A stretch of DNA of 6,476 bases from Spirochaetaceae bacterium (GCA_009778835.1 WRFK01000091.1:1-6476), one strand, 5' to 3'. Numbered from the stretch's first letter, positions 1-4,820 are shown. Made by a program: numbers and translations. Notes: generated from the letters alone by a model not told the origin.

Positions 1-284
1 ATCTTTTTTTCAAATATTCGGGCTATGTAAAGAAATAGCCTGAATGCCATATTAGGGTTAATAGTACTTTGATGTTCAATTAGAATAACAAGTTTCCCGC
101 CAATCTCGAAAGAGATATCATTGTAGGTATCCATGAACAATACATTTTCCAGTGTGTTTATGGAAACAGGAATATCATTAGGAAGAGAGATCCCTTTAAG
201 AGCGCAGTATAACTCCCTTAAGACATCGGGGGTACTGAATAAAGAAGTGAATACGCTATCTTTAAATTTTCTGTTTGTCTGCAT
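1..284 (-). CDS. Rpn family PD-(D/E)xK nuclease / putative transposase, 5' part only
   Basis: The minus strand is open from an ATG at 284 to the left edge, giving 94 complete codons with the 3' end missing. It begins MQTNRKFKDSVFTSLFS and continues with LRELYCALKG, INTLENVLFMD, NDISFEIGGK and VILIEHQSTINPNM, the conserved N-terminal core of Rpn-like proteins (recombination-promoting nuclease / transposase_31 / PDDEXK_2). Residue D56 (in NDI) and E70-x-Q72 (in IEHQ) sit where the PD-(D/E)xK nuclease residues are expected. Family members are DNA endonucleases that promote RecA-independent recombination, and they occur as many paralogues in Treponema-like genomes. The frame stays open upstream to a stop at 444-446 and offers another ATG at 302, but family similarity starts at 284; neither start has a clear ribosome binding site. 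Nothing in the visible part is broken, but whether the gene is intact cannot be judged. Confidence 0.82.
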   Translation of the reverse strand, partial: MQTNRKFKDSVFTSLFSTPDVLRELYCALKGISLPNDIPVSINTLENVLFMDTYNDISFEIGGKLVILIEHQSTINPNMAFRLFLYIARIFEKK

Positions 285-617
285 AATAATTATATACAGC
301 ATGAATATGCAGGTTGCTTCAAAAGTTTCTGAAATTTCTACCACGAACCTCACAAACCCCACGGACAATTTATTTATATTAATTTTACATGAAGATAAAA
401 TTAACTCAAATGGAATATGTGAGTAGGCAGAATAACGAACCGCTTAATTCCCAGCGCTGTCCGCCATCCATGGCTAGCGCTGGGCGCGACATCCATGTCG
501 CAGCCTCGCTTAAGCACTATGGACTGCGCAATTGATGACAACCAGTGGGGACAGTTCGCGTTTCTTCATTCTGCAACTTGAAAATGTCTAAATTGAATTA
601 TTTGATAATTAAATGAA
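285..617. other. Intergenic stretch between nuclease and lipoprotein promoter
   Basis: I see no supported gene here. The first part is AT-rich and lies upstream of the Rpn gene. The middle (444-511) is a GC-rich palindromic repeat described separately. The rest (512-617) is low-complexity leader DNA in front of the lipoprotein promoter. Plus-strand open frames through 133-426 run antisense to the nuclease gene and have no family resemblance. Confidence 0.6.
444..511 (-). repeat. 68-bp palindromic dispersed repeat, left copy (inverted)
   Basis: On the minus strand this segment is identical to 1824-1891 except for one base. It contains two dyads: a perfect 16-bp hairpin GCGACAT-GG-ATGTCGC (here 486-501), and a larger one in which CCCAGCGCT and AGCGCTGGG pair around a loop holding GCCA/TGGC. 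It is far richer in G and C than the surrounding DNA. It could be a REP/MITE-like dispersed repeat or one end of a cassette containing the lipoprotein gene. I found no target-site duplication outside the two copies. Confidence 0.85.
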
Positions 618-646
618 TTGTCTTTAAATTAGTCATGTTGTACAAT
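618..646 (+). promoter_or_regulatory. Probable sigma-70 promoter of the lipoprotein unit
   Basis: TTGTCT (618-623) and TACAAT (641-646) are separated by exactly 17 bp, a good match to a housekeeping promoter. The start of transcription would fall near 653. The resulting leader in front of the lipoprotein ATG would be about 160 nt long and would include the CT tract at 714-742. The predicted transcription start coincides with the ATG of the small ORF at 653. Confidence 0.55.
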
Positions 647-652
647 AAAAGT

Positions 653-802
<150 letters not shown>

Positions 803-815
803 AAAAGGAATTAAT

Positions 816-1724
816 ATGAAAAAGAAACTGATGTTAATTTTATTAATTGCTTTAGCAATTATGATTATTGGCTGCGAAAACCCATGGATGGTAGATATCC
901 TTGATCCCTTGTTCAAGAAGAAATCCATTATCGAAGTAGTTTGGATACGGCCCGGAACTTTTATTATGGGCAGTCCTGGTGGAGAGATTGGGCGTAACTA
1001 TGATGAATTTCAACATCAAGTAAAGCTAACCAGAGGGTTTTATATGAGTAAGTATCAGGTAACACAGGAGCAGTACTTGGCGGTAATAGGGAGTAATCCA
1101 AGTGATTTTACGACATCTCCGGAGGGGAATTCAAACAAACTCCCTGTGGAGCAGGTAAGCTGGTATGATGCAATAGTTTTTTGCAATAAGTTGAGTATTA
1201 TAGAAGGGCTTAATCCAGTATACACGATATTAGGGACAAATAATCCAGATGAATGGGGTACTGTACCAACATGGATTGATGAAACATGGGCTGCTGTAAT
1301 AATGAATTATACTGCAAATGGCTATAGACTACCTACAGAGGCAGAGTGGGAATATGCCTGTAGAGCAGGGACAACAACAGCATTTAATAATGGGAGTAAT
1401 GATTGGCAATTTGATCCTGTTAGTCCTATAGCTTGGTATAGTGCCAATTCAAACAGTTCGACCCATGAAGTAGGGAAGAAATTACCTAATGTTTGGGGAT
1501 TATATGACATGCATGGGAATGTTTGGGAATGGTGTTGGGATTGGTATGATGATGATGATGGCGGAGCAGTTACAGACCCCAAAGGGCCTGCTTCTGGCTT
1601 TAGCCGGGTGGGGCGTGGCGGGGGTTGGTTCGATCCGGCTCGGGATGCTCGTTCGGCCTTTCGGAATTTAAGAAACCCTTGGCACAGGGACAGCTACTTT
1701 GGCTTCCGGCTGGTGCGCCGCTGA
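816..1724 (+). CDS. SUMF1/FGE-fold (C-type-lectin-like) lipoprotein, TvpA-like candidate DGR target
   Basis: This 302-residue protein starts at an ATG preceded by AAAAGGA with a 6-nt gap. Residues 1-20 form a lipoprotein signal peptide: KKK, a hydrophobic core, and a lipobox ending IIGC with Cys20 as lipid anchor. Residues 41-302 are a formylglycine-generating-enzyme (SUMF1) type domain: WIRPGTFIMGSP, FYMSKYQVTQEQYLAVIG, PVEQVSWYDAIVFCNKLS, GYRLPTEAEWEYACRAGTT, GLYDMHGNVWEWCWDW and a terminal RGGGWF...GFRLV. The two catalytic cysteines of true FGE, expected after the RGG motif, are absent (RGGGWFDPARDARSAFR), so sulfatase-activating activity is unlikely. The fold plus lipid anchor resembles the Treponema denticola DGR protein TvpA, suggesting a surface ligand-binding protein with a diversifiable C-terminus. 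Codons after about 1560 are much richer in G and C than those before, as if of separate origin. Four GAT codons in a row encode Asp245-248. It appears monocistronic. The fold is secure; the binding role is inferred. Confidence 0.9.
   Translation: MKKKLMLILLIALAIMIIGCENPWMVDILDPLFKKKSIIEVVWIRPGTFIMGSPGGEIGRNYDEFQHQVKLTRGFYMSKYQVTQEQYLAVIGSNPSDFTTSPEGNSNKLPVEQVSWYDAIVFCNKLSIIEGLNPVYTILGTNNPDEWGTVPTWIDETWAAVIMNYTANGYRLPTEAEWEYACRAGTTTAFNNGSNDWQFDPVSPIAWYSANSNSSTHEVGKKLPNVWGLYDMHGNVWEWCWDWYDDDDGGAVTDPKGPASGFSRVGRGGGWFDPARDARSAFRNLRNPWHRDSYFGFRLVRR
1596..1721 (+). other. Candidate DGR variable region (VR) at the 3' end of the lipoprotein gene
   Basis: Residues 261-302 follow the spirochaetal DGR variable-region layout: an invariant frame of RGG-W, AR-ARSA, R-N, NP, R and GFRLV, with the residues between them changed. 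In typical templates the in-between positions are AAC or AAT codons. Here the likely positions are F272, D273, D277, F282, L285, R286, W289, H290, D292, S293 and Y294. Codons such as TTC, GAT, TTT, CAC, GAC, AGC and TAC are all reachable from AAC/AAT by changing only A. The region is GC-rich and ends with the gene, as variable regions usually do. No template repeat, reverse transcriptase or Avd gene is in the window, so this is a pattern match rather than proof. Confidence 0.5.
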
Positions 1725-1798
1725 CGTTGTTTATCCATGATTGACACTTTATGAAATGAATAATTGAGATTATGAGATAAGAAGAATAGCCGAAGGTT

Positions 1799-1815
1799 GA
1801 GACGTCGAGCGTCTC
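1799..1815. repeat. Short perfect hairpin downstream of the lipoprotein gene
   Basis: GAGACG (1799-1804) pairs with CGTCTC (1810-1815) around the loop TCGAG. There is no T run after it, so it is not a classical intrinsic terminator. Some DGRs carry a hairpin just downstream of the variable region that helps homing. This one begins 75 nt past the stop codon, further than I would expect, so that role is only a possibility. Confidence 0.4.
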
Positions 1816-1823
1816 CCGCACAG

Positions 1824-1891
1824 AAGCGAGGCTGCGACATGGATGTCGCGCCCAGCGCTAGCCAAGGATGGCGGACAGCGCTGGGAATTAA
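1824..1891 (+). repeat. 68-bp palindromic dispersed repeat, right copy (direct)
   Basis: This copy matches the reverse complement of 444-511 over 68 bp with one mismatch, A at 1865 against T in the other copy on the same strand. The 16-bp palindrome lies at 1834-1849, followed by the CCCAGCGCT/AGCGCTGGG stem. The two copies enclose the promoter, CT tract and lipoprotein gene (512-1823). Being inverted and nearly identical, they could recombine to invert that segment or act as cassette ends. Confidence 0.85.
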
Positions 1892-1971
1892 TCGGCTCAG
1901 CCATAGGCAAGATTGCAGCATAGATGTCGATGTTAGAGGTGTTTAAAAAAATGGGGACTGCGGCATGGATC

Positions 1972-2029
1972 GCGGCACGGATGCTGCATCCCGCGCTAGC
2001 CACGGATGGCGATTGGCGCGGGGTGCCGC
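1972..2029. repeat. Diverged nested palindrome related to the 68-bp repeat
   Basis: GCGGCAC (1972-1978) pairs with GTGCCGC (2023-2029), and inside it CCCGCGC (1990-1996) pairs with GCGCGGG (2016-2022). The loop shares GCGCTAGCCA-GGATGGCG with the 68-bp repeat, while both arms of the stem differ from it in a matching way. The stem has therefore changed on both sides while pairing is kept, which suggests the folded form matters or that this is another family member. No T tail follows. Confidence 0.65.
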
Positions 2030-2039
2030 GTGCCAAAAT

Positions 2040-2055
2040 GCGACATGGATGTCGC
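2040..2055. repeat. Third exact copy of the 16-bp palindrome
   Basis: GCGACATGGATGTCGC occurs here exactly as in the 68-bp repeats at 486-501 (reverse strand) and 1834-1849. It stands alone, without the CCCAGCGCT stem in its usual place, though it lies just after the diverged nested palindrome. The 7-bp arms leave only a two-base centre, so as DNA it could be a protein binding site rather than an RNA hairpin. Confidence 0.75.
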
Positions 2056-2144
2056 TGTTGTGGTTTTTTGGAGAGCCGCCGGAGGGGTACCTAATTTTTA
2101 TGCCTCCTTATTCAATGGTGTTCATGTAGTTTATAGTGAAGGTG

Positions 2145-2170
2145 GATTGCTTCGCTACGCTCGCAATGAC
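2145..2170. repeat. Dispersed-repeat motif with TTCGCTACGCTCGCAATGAC core
   Basis: The segment reads GATTGC, then TTCGCTACGCTCGCAATGAC, with ATTGC and GCAAT as outer arms. This 'cattgcgag-cgaagcaat' wording is a dispersed repeat known from intergenic regions of many unrelated bacteria. Its right end merges into the first unit of the 28-bp tandem repeat, so the tandem array may have grown out of it. Confidence 0.55.
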
Positions 2171-2254
2171 AGGGAGGTTAATAGCGACTCGCAATGACAG
2201 GGAGGTTAATAGCGACTCGCAATGACAGGGAGGTTAATAGCGACTCGCAATGAC
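2161..2254 (+). repeat. 28-bp tandem repeat, three perfect copies plus a 10-nt partial
   Basis: Units begin TCGCAATGACAGGGAGGTTA and end ATAGCGAC at 2161-2188, 2189-2216 and 2217-2244. The first 10 nt of a fourth unit follow at 2245-2254. There are no spacers between units, so this is not a CRISPR array. Perfect identity points to recent expansion. It ends 14 nt before the -35 of the possible promoter for the next gene. Confidence 0.95.
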
Positions 2255-2268
2255 GGACAGTGTACGTC

Positions 2269-2304
2269 TTGACAAATACCTGCCACTTGTTTAGCGTTAA
2301 ACAA
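2269..2304 (+). promoter_or_regulatory. Possible promoter with overlapping dyad upstream of the TIGR02757 gene
   Basis: A consensus -35 TTGACA stands at 2269-2274, but the matching -10 position (2292-2297, TAGCGT) is poor. Across it lies a perfect dyad, TTGTTTA-GCGT-TAAACAA (2287-2304), placed where a repressor would block RNA polymerase. Outer CACT and AGTG bases at 2284-2287 and 2311-2314 could also pair. The dyad may be an operator or a leader hairpin; the promoter itself is uncertain. Confidence 0.35.
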
Positions 2305-2331
2305 ACACAAAGTGGAGACACTCATTAAAAC

Positions 2332-3123
2332 ATGGCAGCTGATAAAATAAAATATTTACTTAATGAAATATATAAAACATACCACAAACCTGAATACATA
2401 AATCCCGACCCTCTTGTTTTTGTAAGAAACTACAACAAATTAAAAGATCGCGAAGTAGCAGGACTTATTGCATCTTCACTTGCCCTTGGTCAGGTAAACC
2501 TTATCATGAATGCAGTTGATAAAATACTTTCAAAGTTTGATTCGCTTTTTATAGAAGTAAAATCTTTAAAGTACAAAGATTTCGAAAAAATATTTGATGG
2601 ATTTAGTTACCGTTTTTTTAAAACATCCCATATCGCAGGATTTTTATCTGGCATAAATTTTATAATCAATAAGTATGGCTCTGTAGGAGATTGTTTTAGA
2701 AAAAAATATAAAACAGAAGATTCTTATATTAATGCAATACATTCTTTTAACAAAGAGTTTTTGGCAAATTGTCAATCTAACCCTGGAATACTAATTACAG
2801 AATCATGGAAAGGTAGCCCTTTTAAACGCTTTAATCTATTTTTAAGATGGATGGCAAGAAGTGATGAAATAGACCCAGGTGGGTGGGATTTTATAGATAA
2901 AAGCAAATTGATTGTTCCGCTTGATACACATATGATGCAGATAGGAACATATCTTGGTTTTATAAAAAAACCTTCTTCTTCACTTAAAAAAGCAATTGAG
3001 ATAACAGAAGGTTTAAGGAAATATGATAAACTAGATCCTGTAAAGTTTGATTTTAGCCTTACAAGACTTGGGATTCATCCTGATTTAACAATGGAAACAT
3101 TAAAAAAAATGATAGGGAATTAA
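2332..3123 (+). CDS. TIGR02757 / DUF2400 family protein, possible HhH-GPD-like glycosylase relative
   Basis: A 263-residue soluble protein of the TIGR02757 family, whose function I do not know to be established. Conserved stretches in order are YNKLKDREVAGLIASSLALG (34-53), SPFKRFNLFLRWMAR (162-176), DPGGWDF (181-187), LIVPLDTHMMQIGTYLGF (193-210) and DPVKFDFSLTRLGI (235-248). The VPLDTH motif followed by a helix and a later 'F.L..LGI' resembles the VDTH segment of endonuclease III type helix-hairpin-helix DNA glycosylases, in which the Asp is catalytic; here it would be D198. No iron-sulfur cysteine loop is present at the C-terminus. A link to DNA repair is therefore inference. The ATG at 2332 has only a weak GTGGAG 14 nt upstream. 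It is followed by a 114-bp gap with no clear terminator before dfx. The start is plausible because family similarity begins by about residue 10. Confidence 0.9.
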   Translation: MAADKIKYLLNEIYKTYHKPEYINPDPLVFVRNYNKLKDREVAGLIASSLALGQVNLIMNAVDKILSKFDSLFIEVKSLKYKDFEKIFDGFSYRFFKTSHIAGFLSGINFIINKYGSVGDCFRKKYKTEDSYINAIHSFNKEFLANCQSNPGILITESWKGSPFKRFNLFLRWMARSDEIDPGGWDFIDKSKLIVPLDTHMMQIGTYLGFIKKPSSSLKKAIEITEGLRKYDKLDPVKFDFSLTRLGIHPDLTMETLKKMIGN

Positions 3124-3189
3124 AAATCTTATTAAGAATATTTTGAAATTTTTGATGAAAAATAAGTGTATATTTTGTAGTTTATGATA

Positions 3190-3195
3190 TATAAT
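3190..3195 (+). promoter_or_regulatory. Candidate -10 element for the dfx-rubredoxin operon
   Basis: TATAAT at 3190-3195 is a perfect -10 hexamer 42 nt before the dfx start. The -35 position 17 bp upstream (3167-3172, TGTATA) is poor, so either an activator is needed or transcription comes from elsewhere. In such AT-rich DNA a chance TATAAT is common, hence the modest confidence. Confidence 0.35.
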
Positions 3196-3237
3196 TAAAA
3201 AGAGATGCTTTAAAATTGTTGAGGAGGGAGATATTTT

Positions 3238-3612
3238 ATGGCTGAAAGATTTAAAATATATAAATGCGATCTTTGTGGTAATATTATTGAAGTTCTTCAT
3301 GCAGGCGGCGGAAATGTTCTTTGTTGCGGAAAAAATATGAACCTGCTTCAAGAGCAGGCAGCAGATTCTTCAAAAGAGAAACATGTTCCCATGATCGAAA
3401 AAACTGCCAGTGGTTATAAAGTCACAGTAGGCAGCACGATCCATCCAATGATCGATACCCATTATGTTGAATGGATTGAGCTTATTGCAGATGGAATTTC
3501 ATACAAAAAATTCTTTAAACCCGGAGATCAACCTGTTGCGGAATTTTCTGTAAAAGCTGATAAAGTTTCTGCGCGCGAGTACTGCAATCTTCATTTTTTG
3601 TGGAAAAGCTAA
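3238..3612 (+). CDS. dfx: Desulfoferrodoxin (2Fe superoxide reductase)
   Basis: This 124-residue cytoplasmic enzyme reduces superoxide to hydrogen peroxide without making oxygen, the usual superoxide defence of anaerobes. Residues 1-36 are the desulforedoxin domain, whose rubredoxin-like iron (centre I) is held by Cys10, Cys13, Cys29 and Cys30. The remainder is the superoxide reductase domain: Glu47 and Lys48 at the active site (EKHVP), and His49, His69, His75, His119 and Cys116 (YCNLH) binding the square-pyramidal iron of centre II. All ligands are present and their spacing equals that of the Desulfovibrio enzyme, so it should be active. The start has an excellent GAGGAGGGAG binding site at 3221-3230. 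The rubredoxin gene follows after 21 nt with its own ribosome binding site, so the two are almost certainly co-transcribed, as in the Desulfovibrio rbo-rub operon. Confidence 0.97.
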   Translation: MAERFKIYKCDLCGNIIEVLHAGGGNVLCCGKNMNLLQEQAADSSKEKHVPMIEKTASGYKVTVGSTIHPMIDTHYVEWIELIADGISYKKFFKPGDQPVAEFSVKADKVSAREYCNLHFLWKS

Positions 3613-3633
3613 AATAAATAGGAGAGGTATAAA

Positions 3634-3792
3634 ATGAAAAGATATGTTTGTGATGTATGCGGTTATATTTATGATGAAAAAACAGGTGATCCTGACAATA
3701 AAATAGCGGCTGGAACAGTGTTTGAAAAAATACCAAATGATTGGCTCTGCCCTATATGCGGCGTATCAAAAGATCAGTTTTCACCGGAGTGA
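3634..3792 (+). CDS. Rubredoxin
   Basis: A 52-residue electron carrier with one iron bound by Cys6 and Cys9 (VCDVCGYIYD) and Cys39 and Cys42 (LCPICGVSKDQF). The aromatic core (Y4, Y11, Y13, F30, W37, F49) and the usual GDP and DW landmarks are all present, and the length is typical. It sits 21 nt after dfx with GGAGAGG at 3621-3627, six nt before the ATG. Its probable job is to pass electrons to the superoxide reductase next to it; whatever reduces it is not in the window. A hairpin terminator follows 21 nt after its stop codon and closes the operon. Confidence 0.97.
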   Translation: MKRYVCDVCGYIYDEKTGDPDNKIAAGTVFEKIPNDWLCPICGVSKDQFSPE

Positions 3793-3813
3793 AAACTAAA
3801 AAGTCGATTGATT

Positions 3814-3847
3814 AAAAAGGGTTATCAAAATTGATAACCCTTTTTTT
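3814..3847. terminator. Bidirectional intrinsic terminator between rubredoxin and cysE
   Basis: GGGTTATCAA (3819-3828) pairs with TTGATAACCC (3831-3840). Five A bases lie before it and seven T bases after it, so it works in both directions. On the plus strand it ends the dfx-rubredoxin operon; on the minus strand it ends cysE, whose TAA stop (3846-3848) overlaps the T tract. Confidence 0.93.
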
Positions 3848-4730
3848 AATTCTTATATATAACACTTCCCGGCGCTACAGAGCTGGTAACCCATGTATTG
3901 CCTCCTATTATAGAACCTTTTCCTATAACAGTTTTTCCTCCAAGAATTGTAGCATTTGCGTATATAATCACATCATCCTCAATATCCGGATGTCTTTTTT
4001 CTCCAACTCTGGGATTCCCCTCTTTATCAAAAGGAGATAAAGCTCCGAGAGTTACCCCCTGGTAAAGTTTTACCCTGTTTCCTATTGTGGCTGTTTCTCC
4101 AATAACAACTCCTGTTCCATGATCAATAAAAAAACTTTCTCCGATTTTTGCACCCGGATGTATATCGATTCCTGTTTTTGAGTGCGCTTTTTCAGACATG
4201 ATCCGCGGGATTATCGGAACACCGCTTTTATAAAGTTCATGCGCGATTCTATGGGTCGCAATTGCTTCGATATATGGGTAACTTAAAACTATTTCATCAA
4301 GCGATGTTGCTGCAGGATCGCCATCTTTTGCAGCTCTTATATCTGTAATAAGAATTTTCCTTATTTCAGGCAAGGTTTTTATAAGATCTGAAAGAACTTT
4401 TCCTGCCCGCTGTTCGCAGTCGCAATCCTTACATTTTTGGTCAATGCACATATAGTTAAAACTATCTTTTAAATGCTTAATAAATCTGTAACTTACATAA
4501 CGGAGTTGTTCACTAATATACTGATTTATATTTTCGATCGAAATATTATCTTCGCTAAAGCAACCTGGAAAAAGAACAGAAAGCAGGGCATCAAGTATAT
4601 CATAAACTCCCTCTCTTCCCGATCTTCCAAGTTCCTCTCCAACTGCTACGTGATAATCCTCTTTAATGCTTTTTTCAAGCATATTTGATATTTCGGGGAT
4701 TATTTCACTTAAAAGATGTTTGATACTCAT
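3846..4730 (-). CDS. cysE: Serine O-acetyltransferase (EpsC/CysE type)
   Basis: The 294-residue enzyme makes O-acetylserine from serine and acetyl-CoA, the first committed step of cysteine synthesis in the cytoplasm. Residues 1-155 are the helical N-terminal domain, ending in DIRAAKDGDPAA (130-141) and YPYIEAIATHRIAHELY (151-167). From about 185 comes the left-handed beta helix: GIDIHPGAKIG, FIDHGTGVVIGETATIG and the hexapeptide repeats through GGKTVIGKGSIIGG. Catalytic Asp189 and His204 and substrate residues Asp203, Arg246 and His247 match E. coli Asp143, His158, Asp157, Arg192 and His193. The protein stops at IYKN, about 33 residues short of the E. coli enzyme after KRHP. It thus lacks the tail with C-terminal Ile that docks into cysteine synthase. 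Four cysteines cluster at 95-105 (C95, C100, C103, C105). There is no Shine-Dalgarno before the ATG. It shares the terminator with the convergent rubredoxin operon. Confidence 0.95.
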   Translation of the reverse strand: MSIKHLLSEIIPEISNMLEKSIKEDYHVAVGEELGRSGREGVYDILDALLSVLFPGCFSEDNISIENINQYISEQLRYVSYRFIKHLKDSFNYMCIDQKCKDCDCEQRAGKVLSDLIKTLPEIRKILITDIRAAKDGDPAATSLDEIVLSYPYIEAIATHRIAHELYKSGVPIIPRIMSEKAHSKTGIDIHPGAKIGESFFIDHGTGVVIGETATIGNRVKLYQGVTLGALSPFDKEGNPRVGEKRHPDIEDDVIIYANATILGGKTVIGKGSIIGGNTWVTSSVAPGSVIYKN

Positions 4731-4736
4731 GGTTTC

Positions 4737-4765
4737 AAGATAGTAAAATAATTTGTAAAATTCAA
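4737..4765 (-). promoter_or_regulatory. Candidate cysE promoter giving a near-leaderless mRNA
   Basis: Read on the minus strand, TTGAAT (4765-4760) and TATCTT (4742-4737) are 17 bp apart. Transcription from here would start at or next to the cysE ATG at 4730, which agrees with the missing ribosome binding site. An alternative -10, TATAAT at 4786-4781, has no good -35. The DNA is very AT-rich, so chance matches are likely. Confidence 0.35.
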
Positions 4766-4785
4766 TATTTTTATTTAATTATTAT

Positions 4786-4820
4786 AAAAAAAGGCTGTCC
4801 CGGATTAAGCCAGGACAGCC
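4786..4820 (-). terminator. Intrinsic terminator of hppA
   Basis: On the minus strand GGCTGTCC (4820-4813) pairs with GGACAGCC (4800-4793) and is followed by seven T bases (4792-4786). The hairpin lies 43 nt past the hppA stop codon and separates it from the downstream cysE gene on the same strand. cysE is therefore expected to have its own promoter. Confidence 0.92.

Larger units (their letters stand above)
1725..2268. other. Gene-free repeat-rich stretch downstream of the lipoprotein gene
   Basis: I see no supported protein gene in this stretch. It holds a small hairpin (1799-1815), the right copy of the 68-bp palindromic repeat, a diverged nested palindrome (1972-2029), a third copy of the 16-bp palindrome (2040-2055), a dispersed-repeat motif (2145-2170) and a 28-bp tandem repeat (2161-2254). 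Open frames across it on both strands translate the palindromes into low-information peptides and lack family resemblance. No T-tailed hairpin was found after the lipoprotein stop codon. Confidence 0.7.

Noticed and set aside
133..426. Plus-strand open frame of 97 codons
   Set aside because: It lies antisense to the well-supported Rpn-type nuclease reading on the minus strand and to its upstream region.
816..1724. Active formylglycine-generating enzyme
   Set aside because: Both catalytic cysteines are missing after the RGG motif, and no sulfatase gene is adjacent.
1770..2036. Minus-strand open frame of 88 codons downstream of the lipoprotein gene
   Set aside because: It translates the palindromic repeats (motifs such as LASAGRDIHVAAS), has no recognisable family and no ribosome binding site. 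It is a by-product of GC-rich repeat DNA.
2006..2197. Plus-strand open frame of 63 codons ending in the tandem repeat
   Set aside because: It covers palindrome, dispersed repeat and tandem repeat only, with no family resemblance.
2161..2254. CRISPR array
   Set aside because: The 28-bp units abut directly with no spacers, and no cas genes are nearby.
3124..3147. Terminator after the TIGR02757 gene
   Set aside because: TCTTA/TAAGA forms only a weak AT-only stem with almost no loop and no proper T run, so it was not listed.
3181..3196. PerR box upstream of dfx
   Set aside because: The AT-rich sequence around TTATGATATATAATT matches the PerR consensus at only about half its positions, no better than expected in DNA this rich in A and T.
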